NCBI RefSeq assembly: GCF_028640845.1
Contig: NC_080548.1
Coordinates: forward strand, 17,667,321 to 17,731,320
DNA from: Ahaetulla prasina
Taxonomy: Eukaryota > Chordata > Lepidosauria > Squamata > Colubridae
Length of the DNA: 64,000 nucleotides
Direction of reading: 5' to 3'
Shown here: positions 43,455 to 54,337 of the stretch, one piece after another
Position numbering within the stretch: position 1 is the stretch's first letter
How the letters are laid out: each line of letters begins with the position of its first letter
Translations under genes and position numbers: made by a program
The notes under the pieces: generated by a model
Seen by the model: only the letters and a program-made list of their open reading frames with translations
Databases searched by the model: none
Told to the model about the DNA's origin: nothing

Positions 43455-43590
43455 AGGGATCTCAAACTCGCTGCCCACGGGCTGGATGCGTCACACGCTG
43501 GCCATGCACACGCCCAGTTTAGGGAAAGGGAGGGAAGTCGCGATACGTCACGTGACGCCGCCATGACGACACGAGTTTGACACCCCTCTT
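43455..43590. mobile_element. hAT-like MITE, family C, internally deleted
   Basis: GATCTCAAACTCGCTGCCCA at the left and ACGAGTTTGACACCCCTC at the right are inverted ends of family C with most of the interior missing. Confidence 0.65.
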
Positions 43591-44030
43591 TAGATCAACG
43601 AATGGCTGCAAAGTGATGCGACAGATTATGTTATCGGAATAGATGGAGCTAAGATTTTCATCCCAAATTTTGATAAGGGCGGGGGGGATTGAGGGAAAGA
43701 TGAAAATACCTATTTCTTCTTCTTTTTTAATTGTACGTAGGGAGAGGAAGGTGGTTTCCTGCTCGGGTGGTTTTAAATAGTGTCATAGGCCTTAGTTTTC
43801 CACCTTAAAGGCTCACCCAAAATCCTGAAGCAAGGGGGAAAAGGATCGTCCCTCCACCTACTCGTAAGAGAAAGTTGCACACCTTAGAATTTCCCCAGTC
43901 CCTATTCCAAATGTTGCATTTAAATTGCCAATTTCACATTAGAATGACCTTTCAGTTTTACTGAAAGGAAGTCTCATCGCCTGAAAAGTTACTCCTGAGG
44001 TATAGCCCACGTGAAGTTCTCAGTTTAGGT

Positions 44031-44418
44031 CAGAGGTCTTCAAACTTGGCAGCTTGAAGACTTGTGGACTTCAACTCAGTGGTGAAATCCAAATTTTTTT
44101 ACTACTGGTTCTGTGAGCGTGGCTTGGTGGGTGTGGTGTGGCTTGGTGGGCATGGCAGGGGAAGGATACTGCAAAATCTCCCTTCCCACCCCACTCCTGG
44201 GGGAAGGATATTGCAAAATCGCCATTCCCACCCCACTCTGGGGCCAGCCAGAGGTGGCATTTGCCGGTTCTCTGTACTACTCAAAATTTCCGCTACCGGT
44301 TCTCTGAACCGCTCAAAATTTCTGCTACTGGTTCTCCAGAACCTGTCAGAACCTGCTAGATTTCACCCCTTTTTCAACTCCCAGAATTCTCCAGCCACTA
44401 TAGTTTTGAAGACCTCTG
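44031..44418. mobile_element. hAT-like MITE, family A, with family B inserted
   Basis: The ends CAGAGGTCTTCAAAC and GAAGACCTCTG have an exact GTTTAGGT duplication at 44,023-44,030 and 44,419-44,426. The left arm is cut after GGACTTCAACT by the next element. Confidence 0.92.
44077..44371. mobile_element. hAT-like MITE, family B, nested in family A
   Basis: It starts CAGTGGTGAAATCC and ends GATTTCACCCCT, its last base changed. The target CTTCAACT / TTTCAACT (one mismatch, 44,069-44,076 and 44,372-44,379) is family A arm sequence. It has two internal units. Confidence 0.9.
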
Positions 44419-44514
44419 GTTTAGGTGCTATTATCTTGGTTCCTGAAATAGCTCTTTTTTGGGGGGGGTCTCTGAACAGTTTACCACCAAGTGTAAATGG
44501 GCGCTAGATTCATA

Positions 44515-44825
44515 GAGGTAGTCCTCCACTTATAGCCATTTGTTTAACGACCGTTCAAAGCTACAACAGCGCCGGAAAAAACGTAACACAACCATTGTAA
44601 CATCCCCATGGTCACATGTTCAAAACGTGAGTGTTTTATTCCTGTAATTATGATGGCTGCACATATCTGCAGTGTTGCAGGGATGCAATTGTCATTGACT
44701 GATCTTTGTGATTCATTTTAATTTGACTTTCACAACTGATGCAAAAACGATGGTAGAATCAGGTGAAACTCACTTAACAATGGAAATTCGGATCCCAGTT
44801 GTGGTCGTAAATCAAGGACTACCGG
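44515..44825. mobile_element. Tigger-like non-autonomous element
   Basis: The ends GAGGTAGTCCTCCACTTATA and AAATCAAGGACTACCGG are flanked by TA (44,513 and 44,826). The interior is shorter than the reference copy at 34,245. Confidence 0.75.
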
Positions 44826-44974
44826 TACAAGAAAACTTCTACTTAGACTGATAGCCTGAGCTGGTATGACAGCATTCTATGACCTTCAACCTGGCTAATA
44901 AGGGCCCTTCCCTTCTACTTATCTTCAGAAACTTTGTTTTTAACTGCGCTCGCTTTGGGAAATATGGTGAATTA

Positions 44975-45335
44975 CTGGTAGTCCTTGACTTACAACAGTT
45001 CATTTAGTGACTGAAGTTACAATGGCACTGAAAAAAAGGGACTTATGGCCATTTTTCACACTTGCGACCACTGCAGCACCCCCAACGGTCACGTGATCGA
45101 GATTCAGACGCTTGGCAACTGGTTTCATATTTATGACGGTTGCCATGTTCCAGGGGACACGTGATCCCCTCTTGAGATCTTCTGATAAGCAAGTCAATTG
45201 GGAAGTCAGATTCACTTAACAACCGGCGATTCACTTAATTGTGGCAAGAAAGGTCATAAAATGGAGGAAAATTCATGTCTTGCTTAGCAACAGAAATTCT
45301 GGGCTCAGTTCTGGTCCTAAATTAAGGACTACCTC
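44975..45335. mobile_element. Tigger-like non-autonomous element
   Basis: The ends CTGGTAGTCCTTGACTTACA and TAAATTAAGGACTACCTC are flanked by TA. It lies only 150 bp from the previous copy and is in the same family. Confidence 0.75.
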
Positions 45336-45788
45336 TAAGGGTAAACACCAAGGATCGGAGGAGTTACTAGCATCATTCTCTTGCTCTCCAATTATTATCA
45401 ATACCCCAGCATTCCCCGATATTACTATAACAAACTTATATTTGAGACCTAATGAAGTACATTAGCTGAATCTTATTTTCTAAATGTTTCTTTCTTTCTT
45501 TTTTTTTTCTATTAGCATAATACAAGTAAGCAGTTCAATCCCAGCTGGTTCACACACTAGGCTAAAATAGGGTTGGCTACTTTGTGACTCAGTGGTTCAC
45601 AACATGCTGAGCTTGCTCTTCCTTTCTCTCTTTTCTTTCTGGTGGCACAATTCATTGTGTGGCTCAAGACATCTGGTGGGTAGGCTACGGCGTTATCCTA
45701 AGCCCCAAATACTGAAACTTTCAAACTGGGATGAAACCAGTCTTTTCCAAAAACTCTCTTCTGTTGGCTGTACACATACACACCTACA

Positions 45789-46130
45789 TAGAATAGAATT
45801 ATTTTATTGGCCAAGTGTGATTGGACACACAAGGAATTTGTCTTGGTGCATATGCTCTCAGTGTACATAAAAGAAAAGATATCTTGATCGAGGTACAACG
45901 CTTACAACACTTAATGATAGTCATAGAATAGAATAGAATAGAATAGAATAGAATAGAATAGAATAGAATAGAATAGAATAGAATAGAATTTTTTATTGTC
46001 CAAATGTGATTGGAGAAACAAGGAATTTGTCTTGGTGCATGCGCTCTCAGTGTACATAAAAGAAAAGATCATTAAGAATTTTAAGGTACAACACTTAATG
46101 ATAGTCATAGGCTACAAATAAGCAACCAGG
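45789..46130 (-). mobile_element. two tandem Snake1-type LINE 3' termini with AATAG tail
   Basis: TTTATTGGCCAAGTGTGATT at 45,803 and TTTATTGTCCAAATGTGATT at 45,991 start two copies of the same 3' terminus. Between them is the pentamer array at 45,926-45,988 (GAATA units). The second terminus probably inserted near the tail of the first, or they recombined through the pentamers. Confidence 0.85.
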
Positions 46131-46149
46131 AAACTATATATATATATGT

Positions 46150-46310
46150 GTGTTTTCTGAGGTTTTCACGGGTGTTTGTATATAGGTCTTTGGTTGTTTG
46201 GGTTTTCTCCCGTGTAAAATTGGAAGTGTCTTGGCTTGGAAGTGCCAAGACACTTCGAATTTTACACGGGAGAAAACCCGAACAACCAAAGACATACATA
46301 CGTGCAAAGA
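46150..46310. repeat. long inverted repeat with short spacer
   Basis: Two 57-bp arms (46,178-46,234 and 46,245-46,301) pair with about four mismatches around a 10-bp spacer. The arm holds GGTTTTCTCCCGTGTAAAAT. The upstream words TTCTGAGGTTTTCACGGG continue the left arm only. It could be a Penelope-like or foldback element end; I could not identify it. Confidence 0.75.
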
Positions 46311-46344
46311 GACAATTGAAAGAAAACCCATTTTCTGTTCAAGG

Positions 46345-46475
46345 TTGACTCAGCCTTCCAATCTTCCGAGGTGGGTAAAATGAGGACCCAGATATGCTGA
46401 CTCTGTAAGCCCCTTAGAGACGGCTGTAAAGCACTGTGAAACGGTATGTAAGTTTGACTCCTATTGCTACCCCTA
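46345..46475 (+). mobile_element. tRNA-derived MIR-like SINE, 3' part
   Basis: AAGGTTGACTCAGCCTTCCA, then GAGGTGGGTAAAATGAGGAC and GGCTGTAAAGCACTGTGAAA to CTATTGCTAC. The tRNA-like head is missing. Confidence 0.75.
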
Positions 46476-46492
46476 GTTAATAAAAGGTAGTT

Positions 46493-46896
46493 CTTGACTT
46501 ACAACCACAATGGAGCCCAAATAAACTTAGCACTTATGTTGCTCAGTGAGAAATGTGTTCAGTGAGTTTTGCCCCGTTTTATGACTTTTCTGGCCACGTT
46601 CGTTAAGCGAATCACTGCAGGTGTTAAATTAGTAACCCGGTTGTTAAGTGAATCTGGTTTCCCCATTGACTTTGCTTGTCAGAAGGTCGCAAAAGGGCAA
46701 AAAGCCTGACCCCGGGACACTGCAACCGTCGTAAATGTGAATCAATTGTCAAGCATCCAAATATAAATCACACGGCCACGGGGACGCTGCAAAGGTCATT
46801 AAGTATGAAACATGATTCGTAAGTCACTTTTTTCCCAGGGGCGTTGTAACCTTTGAACGGTCACTAAGTGAACTGTTGTAAGTCAAGGACTTCCTG
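46493..46896. mobile_element. Tigger-like non-autonomous element
   Basis: The ends AAAGGTAGTTCTTGACTTAC and GTAAGTCAAGGACTTCCTG flank a complete family interior, followed by TA at 46,897. Confidence 0.78.
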
Positions 46897-46899
46897 TAC

Positions 46900-48300
46900 C
46901 AGAGGAATAGCTTACATTCCCAGAATCAAACCCCCACCTCCTTGTTTTTATCCTCACAATCCCAGAAAGTTTTAAAGGGAAGAAAAATTGCCCCCCCTCA
47001 CCCCGAGAGCTGCGCAACTCAGGATTTGAACTCAAGACCCAGCCCATGCAAACCAGAGCAACCACTCCATTCAAATGCTTTAAAATAGCTCATCCCCACA
47101 TCCCCTTCAAAGGCCCCTCTTCGAGCAACTGTTGGGAGTAGCAAGCCAAAAAAGAAACACGCAACAAAGGACCAGCCCACCCACCTATTTATTTACACAC
47201 ACAATCAATCCCTCGCCTTTCACTACTAGAGAGATGCTGGACTGGGAAAATGCTCTTTATTGGAAGTTCATCTTCTGCAGCTGTCAGAAGAAGGAGCCTC
47301 TCTCTTGCCAAGGGTGAAGAGGGGGAAAACAACGGTAATCGCCACCCTGTTTAACATACATCTTTCCCCCCCCCCCCACTTCCTCCTCCTCCTCTCTTCG
47401 ATCTTCTTGGAAATGATTTTAAATCACTTAAGGGCTGGGCTCAGTCGCATTTCCCCTCTTCTCTCCCTGCTCTTCCCCCTTCAGCACGTTTTTTTTTAAA
47501 ACAGCGATTCAATTAAACAGACCCCGATGCACGTGGAAACTGCACCCAGTCCCGGATGGTGTATGTGGGAAGCCCCCAGTCCCGGATGGCATATGGGGGT
47601 TGAGGAATGATTTCAGTCCCTCTCTCGGCTCAGCATCAAGAGGGAGGACTAAAACAGGGAGGGGAAAAGATGCCCCCCCCCCACAAAGAAGAGGCGCCTT
47701 TCCATCTCCCCCTCCCCAAATAAGCCAGCAAAAAGAAATGATGATTCCTTGTGTGTGTGTGTGTTGTTTTTTTTAAAAGGCAAAGCCTTAGCTAGGGATT
47801 CTGCCTTTCACGAATAATTGATGCCCTTTGTAATGAGGCTATTAAAGGGCTAGGAGAGAAGGGGAAAGCGGGTGGGATGGGGAGGGTGGTGGTGGTGGAA
47901 GGCTTGGCTGAGCCTTGTTTGCAGACGTGTGAACGCGAGAGGGAGAGAGAGAGCGAGAGAAAGGGAGAGAGAGAGAGAGAGAGCGAAGCGCATTGAAAAG
48001 TTGGAAACCGAGAGGCTGAGAGCGGCGGCAGGCAGGGCGGGGCGGTGGAAGGAGTAGAGACGGAGAGCTCAGACAGGCTGGCGCCAGCAAACACCTGCAA
48101 CAGCTAAGAGGAACACAATGGCAAACACAGGTGGGGGAGTGCTGTCAAACGCGGCCTCTCCCCACTGTTAATCACGGCTGATTGCATCAGTTTCTACCGG
48201 CTGCCAAGACCCACCAGCAGCGCCGGCTAGAATTGTTCTCTGTGTCAGGATATATTTTTTTTGGATTTTTTTTTTTGCTAATTTAAAGCAATTTTGCATT
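46900..48300. other. repeat-poor stretch with candidate conserved element
   Basis: Apart from short GT and C runs, 46,900-48,300 shows no mobile element. The parts around 47,800-47,860 (GATGCCCTTTGTAATGAGGC, then TATTAAAGGG) and 48,140-48,240 (CCCCACTGTTAATCACGGCT, then GATTGCATCAG) have homeodomain-like words and no coding reading. A GA-rich purine tract lies at 47,937-47,990. An ATG-GCAAACACAG-GT string at 48,118 could be a first coding exon, but nothing supports this. Confidence 0.45.
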
Positions 48301-48544
48301 AATTCCTCTCTCTCTCTCTCTTCCTTCTTCCCCTCGTGTGTGTGTGTGTGTGTACACGTATGGGTGAGAGCTTTCCAGCTCAAAAGGAGGGGGGAGGAGG
48401 GGGGGAACAGGTGGGAGCAGGCTTCAGCGTAAGAGTCTTGGGTTCTGCGCTGGGGAAGAATAAAAGGCGAAAAGGAAGAAGGGCAGGGATGGGTGATGGG
48501 TTCCTGCCCTCCTTTCTAGTCTAGCCCCTTCTGGTGGAATTGGG

Positions 48545-48775
48545 GCCAAGGGAAAGGAGGAGGAGAAAGAAGAGGAAGAAATGGAGGAGGAGGAGAAAGA
48601 AGGAGAAGAGGAGGAAGAAGAAGAGGAGAAGAGAAAGAGAGGAAGAAGAGGAAGAAAAGGAGAAAGAAGAGGAACAAGAGGAGGAGAAAGAGGAAGTGGA
48701 GGAGGAGGAGGAAGAAGAGGAAGAGAAGAAAAAAGAGGAGGAGGAGGAGAAAAGAGGAAGAAGAAGAGGGGGGGG
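48545..48775. repeat. GAA/GGA-rich purine tract
   Basis: About 230 bp of almost pure purine on the plus strand, built of GAG, GAA and GGA triplets. The long glutamate- or serine/leucine-rich frames across it are artefacts. Such tracts can form triplex DNA. Confidence 0.95.
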
Positions 48776-49385
48776 AATCGATGGAATCAGGTGGATTTGA
48801 GGTATTTCCCCCCCCCCCATCCGGAAGTGCTTCCACCTAGAGTCACATAAAAGTGAGGGGTGGGCTACATAAATCGGGGAAATAAATGCTCGGACAATGC
48901 CAATGTGTCAGTAACCAGGTTTACCACCTCCCCCTCAATGAAGTCTGTTCTTTTGTTAAAAAGGAATAAAAGTCCATCTTTAAACCAGCATTGGCCTCGC
49001 CACCATATTGAATTCCCACAATGCCCTGTGTGGGAAGCCCCCCCCCTTCCTAGAAGAATGAAATATTTTGGGAAATATTAAAAAAGGCAGAATATTATAT
49101 TTCCCTAAAGGAGAAATGGAGAACTTTCTGCTTTTTCCCTAAAGCAGAAAGCAGCCCCCCCCCCCTCTTTCTTAATAGCCCACAGCAGATGCCAGCACTT
49201 AAGGAGAAAGAGGAAAGCCAACTATCTAGATGGCTCTATTCATAAGCAAAGCAAATACCGCAGGCAGTAAATCCATTCACGACAGGATGTTTCAAAACTC
49301 CTTGCAGCAAAGTTTGCCAGCTAACAAGAGCACAGTGATAGGATTTGAAGCAGCCCCTCACCCAAGATCCAACATGGGACGAAAG

Positions 49386-49695
49386 CAGGGGTGAAATCTA
49401 GCAGGTTCTGACCGGTTCTAGAGAACCGGTAGGGGAAATTTTGAGCAGTTCGGAGAACTGGTAGTGGAAATTTTGAGTAGTTCAGAGAACTGGCAAATAC
49501 CCTCTGGCTGGCCCCAGAGTGGGGTGGGAATGGAGATTTTGCAATATCCTTCCCCCAGGAGTGAGGAGGGAATGGGGATTTTGCAGTATCCTTCCCCTGG
49601 ATGGGATAGGAATGGAGATTTTGCAGTATCCTTCCCCTGCCACACCCACCAAGCCGCAGAACCGGTAGTAAAAAATTTTTTGGATTTCATCACTG
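49386..49695. mobile_element. hAT-like MITE, family B, three internal units
   Basis: The ends CAGGGGTGAAATCTAGC and TGGATTTCATCACTG have GACGAAAG exactly duplicated at 49,378-49,385 and 49,696-49,703. Three ~41-bp units run through the middle. Confidence 0.93.
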
Positions 49696-49789
49696 GACGA
49701 AAGCCATGAGCCACAATAGGAATTGCCCAACACCCTTTCAAAACACAAGCCCCTTCATTGTCCCACCCCCAGAACAATTCAAACTTCAA

Positions 49790-49995
49790 AGTCACAGAAA
49801 CCTTTAAAGAGCCATTCACTCATTCAACCAGTTGTTCAGCTGACCCAGAACCACGAACCCTGGTGGTTCTGTTCATCAATAAACCAACTTTCCAATCAGC
49901 CTCCGTGTTGTGTCCAGCTTCTTTCTACCAGCTTGCAACTGGGCCAGATTTTTCTTCCAACACCTCTTTAGAGCAGCTTCTCATTGTACCTAGGG
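49790..49995 (+). mobile_element. probable LTR fragment, second LTR family
   Basis: CAGCTGACCCAGAACCACGA and TTCTGTTCATCAATAAACCA (a polyadenylation signal) match, in the opposite direction, the segment at 57,150-57,215. The 3' part GTGTTGTGTCCAGCTTC would be U5. The borders are not fixed. Confidence 0.5.
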
Positions 49996-50820
49996 GAAAG
50001 TAAAACACAATGTTGTAGCTTTAGGAATAGTTGTAGTGTTAGGAGTACAGTATTCAGTGCTGACATAAGGCAGCTCAGTGGAGGGGAAAAGAGGGTGTAG
50101 ACTTAAACTTAGTTTGCTCAGATGTCTCTTTAAGCATGGCCAATGCCTTGCTTTAAGTGAGCAACCAGATGATTATTCCTGCTAAATTCATCAGGATCAA
50201 CAATTTCACCCCAGCTTTGAAATATCCTAAATGGGAAGCATTTAGCAATCTTTTTAAATAACACTAATTTTAAACGCGATAGCGTTGCGCTTTTCACTGA
50301 TTAATCCCAAACTCTTAAAATCGCTTGTTTTGAAATTCTTTGGGGAAGAATTGAGAAGGTTATGGTACCTCAGAGTTTTATCTGGGTTTCCTTGACATTC
50401 TAACAGACTGGAATGAGTGGGCAAACCTCCTAGAAAATCCTTGCCTGCTACTGCTGATCTTTCCTGGCAATTGCTGAGTTCGCACAACAACACATTAACC
50501 CATGATTAGCTTTGTTGAATTGACTCAATTGCCTAGATTTGTGCGGAAACACCGAATCGCAACTCTACAGATGGAGTGGGATCATTGCAAGAAGACTGAG
50601 CTGGGTAACTAGCCAGACACAGCTTAGCCTATCAAGTGAACCCAACCAAACTAAGAATCAGAAGCTGCGTTTCCTACAATTAGTGGTTTTTGTTTGCTTA
50701 GTTCAGTGATCTAGCCTGCAGAGGAGCAGCCTTACCTTAGCTGCTAAGTTTCCAAGCCAACCATAACAAGTTTTCCTTTGCAATTCAGATTTTACAGGGC
50801 CACGCTGCTCGCCACTTAAT
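49996..50820. other. unique intergenic stretch, no gene recognised
   Basis: About 820 bp with no repeat I could name and no convincing exon on either strand. Confidence 0.55.
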
Positions 50821-50831
50821 AATTGCCCCAA

Positions 50832-51305
50832 ATACACACGTGGTTGGAAAAAAATGACTAAAAAGCATATTGATTTTAAGCCAGAAATCCTTCTGTTGGG
50901 AATTATACCGGAGATATATACTAGAGATATAAAATATTTGATTGTGAATATTATTTACAGCAGCTAGGATTGTATTTGCAAAAATTTGGAAAAATGAAAA
51001 GTTACCTTTGCAAGGTGAAATAATTAGAAAAATGTTGGAATGTGCGGAGATGACTAAATTAACATTTAAAATTAGAGAACAAGAAGATAAACAATATTAT
51101 AAAATATGGGATTTATTCTATAATTGGTTAAATGGAAAAGAGATGTTAGGAAAAATGAGTATAAGATATATGTATGGAAGAGATGATTATTTTGTGAATG
51201 CACAGGAAGATAAGTTAACATCCTTACAGCATGTTATAATGGCATTGATTTGATGAGGTTTTTTTATTTTATGTTTAAAAATAAATAAAAAATTTCAAAA
51301 AACAA
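50832..51305 (+). mobile_element. L1-type LINE, 5'-truncated
   Basis: An open frame gives GEIIRKMLECAEMTKLTFKI, then YYKIWDLFYNWLNGKEMLGK to the ORF2 end, preceded by RIVFAKIWKNEKLP. The short UTR ends in an A-rich run. AATTGCCCCAA is duplicated at 50,821-50,831 and 51,306-51,316. Confidence 0.9.
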
Positions 51306-51530
51306 AATTGCCCCAAGATCCTCATATGATGAATGACCTTGGTTTCAATTTGGAAATGAATGGGGATATTTGTCTATCAGGGACAAATTTGTCCTGTGGG
51401 AATTAGTTCAAAGTTACAATAGCAACACTGTAAAAAGTGACTTGCAATCAGTCCTTGTGCTTACACCAGTCATAGCATCTCCACATGATTAAAAATTGGG
51501 ATACATGTACAACAGGTAAGTCCTTGACTT

Positions 51531-51625
51531 GTCTGAAGTGATGTAGGGTTTCCTGCCTAAGCAGAGGGTTGGACTAGAAGACCTCCAAGGTCCTTTCCAA
51601 CTCTGTTATTCTATTCTATTCTACT
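51531..51625 (+). mobile_element. CR1 LINE 3' terminus in the Tigger-like element
   Basis: TGTAGGGTTTCCTGCCTAAG, then GGTTGGACTAGAAGACCTCC and CAACTCTGTTATTCTATTCT, a very short CR1 with a TATTC tail. Confidence 0.85.
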
Positions 51626-52018
51626 TACGACCACAATTGAGCCCAACATTTCTGTTGTTAAGTGAAACAAATGTTTGTTAAGTGAGTTTTGCTCCATTTT
51701 ACAACCTTTCCTGACACAGTTGTTAAGTGAATCACTGCAGTGGATAAGTTGAGTAACTCAGTTGTTGAGTGAATCTGGCTTCCCCATCGACTTTGCTCGT
51801 CCGAAGGTCACAAAAGGGGATCACATGACCCGGTGGCACAGCAACGGTCATAAATATGAACCACCCGCCAAGCACGTGAATTTGGATCACGTGATCATCG
51901 GGAAAGTGTGAAAAATGGTTATAAGTCACCCTTTTTTCAGTGTCGTCGTAACTTTGAATGGTCCACTAGATGAACTGTTGTAAATCAAGGTACTACCTGT
52001 ATTTACAATGGTTGCAGC

Positions 52019-52437
52019 CAGGGGTGGAATGTAAAATTTGTTCTGTGTTCTGTGTTCTGTGGGCATGGCTTGGTGTGTGGGGGGTAATGTGACTTGGTGG
52101 GCGTGGCCAACTTTTTTTTAAAGAAAAACTTTTAAAAGCATTTTTTCTACAACCTCTTCAGCCGAAGAGGTTGTGGAAAAAATGCTTTTAAAAGGTTCTG
52201 ACGGTCCCAGCTGAGCCGCGCGATCATCAGAGGGTTTTTTTTTTACTTTTAAAAGCATTTTTCCGGCTGAAGAAAAAATGCTTTTAAAAGTAAAAAAAAA
52301 AACCCTCTGATGATCACGCGGCTCAGCTGGGCATGGGGGGTGGTGGTAGGGATTTTTGCTACCGGTTCTCCGAACCACCCGCCATCATCGCTACCGGATC
52401 GCGTGATCCGGTCCGAACCGGGAACATTTCACCCCTA
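52019..52437. mobile_element. hAT-like MITE, family B (GCTTTTAAAAG subtype)
   Basis: The ends CAGGGGTGGAATG and ACATTTCACCCCTA have GTTGCAGC exactly duplicated at 52,011-52,018 and 52,438-52,445. The hairpin module with CTCTGATGATC is present twice in opposite directions (near 52,200 and 52,300), so it can fold into a large stem. Confidence 0.92.
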
Positions 52438-53024
52438 GTTGCAGCATCCCAGGGACATGTGCGATCACCATTTATGACCTTCCTAGCTGGCTTCCAGCAA
52501 GCAAAAGTCAAGGGTGGAAACCAGATTTGCTTAAGGACTCTATGATTCACTTAACTGGAATGGGAATTCTGGCCCCAACTGTGGCTGTAAGTCAAGGACT
52601 ATCTATAAATACTGTATGTTGTGTCAACAAGCGCCCAACAGGGCCTTCTGCTGCATGGTCATTGCAGAAGAGAACTTACTAGCAGGCAGGGCCATCCAGT
52701 TCCTTGGCCCGTTCCATAAATCAGTGCAATGTTACAAGTGAAAATAACATGAATCTTGAGACTGGACTCTTTCAAGGCTCAGAGTCCTGAGTTAATTGCT
52801 GGGATGCTGCCTAGGAACACATGGCCTTCAGATGGCAAAACTGTGCGGGCACCAGCCAAATCTTGACTCTTCAGATTCGTCACCCCAATTGTCTCTTCTC
52901 ACACAGCTCACCAAACTCTGATGCACTTGGTTTCCAACATAGTATGTAACGTACGAGGCTTGGCATTGTAGAAAGTTAGCACCCACCCTTCTCCTAGAAT
53001 ATTATAAAGGCAGAATATTATATT

Positions 53025-53586
53025 TCTCTGGATGAACTGCAGAAAAAATAATTGTTACCAACCTGCCTTCCATTGAGGACCTGTATACTGCACGAATCAA
53101 GAAGAGGGCCGTGAAAATATTTGCAGATCCCTCGCATCCTGGACATAAACTGTTTCAATTCCTACCCTCAAAACGACGCTATAGAGCACTGCACACCAGA
53201 AAAACTAGACACAAGAACAGTTTTTTCCCGAAGGCCATCACTCTGCTAAACAAATAATTCCCTCAACACTGTCAGACTATTTACTGAATCTGCACTACTA
53301 TTAATCGTTTCATAGTTCCCATCACCAATCTCTTTCCACTTATGACTGTATGACTATAACTTGTTGCTGGCAATCCTTATGATTTATATTGATATATTGA
53401 TCATCAATTGTGTTGTAAATGTTGTACCTTGATGAACGTACCTTTTCTTTTATGTACACTGAGAGCATATGCACCAAGACAAATTCCTTGTGTGTCCAAT
53501 CACACTTGGCCAATAAAAAATTCTATTCTATTCTATTCTATTCTATTCTATTCTATTCTATTCTATTCTATTCTATTCTATTCTAT
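53025..53586 (+). mobile_element. Snake1-type CR1/L3 LINE 3' end with ATTCT tail
   Basis: The end of ORF2 (NLPSIEDLYTARIKKRAVKI, then HPGHKLFQFLPSKRRYRALH) and a full 3' UTR end at CACACTTGGCCAATAAAAAA, followed by (TTCTA)n at 53,521-53,586. It is nearly the same as the copy at 33,036. Confidence 0.93.
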
Positions 53587-53859
53587 GAGAAATGGAGAAA
53601 CGTGTTTTTTTTTAAGGCAGGATACAGACTCACTCTTAATAGCCCCCACCCTCCTCAATAGCCCACACCAGCTGTCAACACTTAAGGGACAAAGAGATGG
53701 CTAGGTCTATCCATAAGCAAATACTCTCACCCAAGATCCAAGAAAGGTAGGATTAGCCCTCAGCCATAATAGGAATTGCCCCAAACCTTCTTCATTACAT
53801 CATCACCCAGCAAGATTCAACCAAGTCTGGGACTCAAGACAATGTACAAAGTTACCCCT

Positions 53860-54095
53860 TCATGGTCCCATTGGAGTCTGACAACCAATCAGGGTACCTG
53901 CCCTTACACAGGAACAGGAAACTCTAAGGTGGAGCGCAAGAGTATAAATCTCTCTCTCTCACCTATTTGCTTGATTGCCCAGGACCTCAAACCATGTGAT
54001 TCTGCCCACCATGAAAACCATCTTTCTAGCTTACATGTTTCCAATGCCTTTCTCCCCACTTGGAACTGAACCCAATGGACATTTCTTCCAACAGC
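53860..54095 (+). mobile_element. probable LTR fragment, second LTR family
   Basis: CAACCAATCAGGGTACCTGC (a CCAAT-like box), CACAGGAACAGGAAACTC and AAGAGTATAAAT (a TATA-like box) match the reverse strand of 57,220-57,300. The rest is diverged and the borders are not fixed. Confidence 0.5.
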
Positions 54096-54337
54096 GCGAT
54101 GTGCAATCTAAGCCACTAAGATAGTTCAGCAAAACGTATTTTTAAAACGTTTTGGTTTCTATTCCGTTCTTTCTGCAGTTTATTCCGCTTGTTCTCTTTC
54201 TTGCTTAGGGGAACACAACTGTATATAGTCAGTGAAGGAACCAGGAGGCTTGTCCTCGGCTCACCTGATCAACTGCAGAGATACAATCCAAGATTTAAAT
54301 TCCCCTCTCCTGGTCCAAGCCAAGTGATTTTATACGG

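Larger units (their letters stand above)
51512..52605. mobile_element. Tigger-like element expanded by CR1 and hAT insertions
   Basis: The left end AACAGGTAAGTCCTTGACTT is cut by a CR1 terminus (about 51,531-51,625), then the family resumes with ACGACCACAATTGAGCCCAA. A family B element sits at 52,019-52,437, followed by GTCAAGGACTATCTATAAA at the right end. Confidence 0.78.

Noticed and set aside
45926..45988. Regular repeats as a CRISPR array
   Set aside because: The units are 5 bp with no spacers, in a eukaryotic genome; they are a LINE tail.
48118..48131. ATG-GCAAACACAG-GT as a first coding exon
   Set aside because: It is too short and has no downstream partner exon in view, so nothing in the sequence supports it beyond the string itself.
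48516..48850. Glutamate/lysine-rich and serine/leucine-rich frames of about 90-106 codons
   Set aside because: They come from a GAA/GGA purine tract with no start context or splice support.
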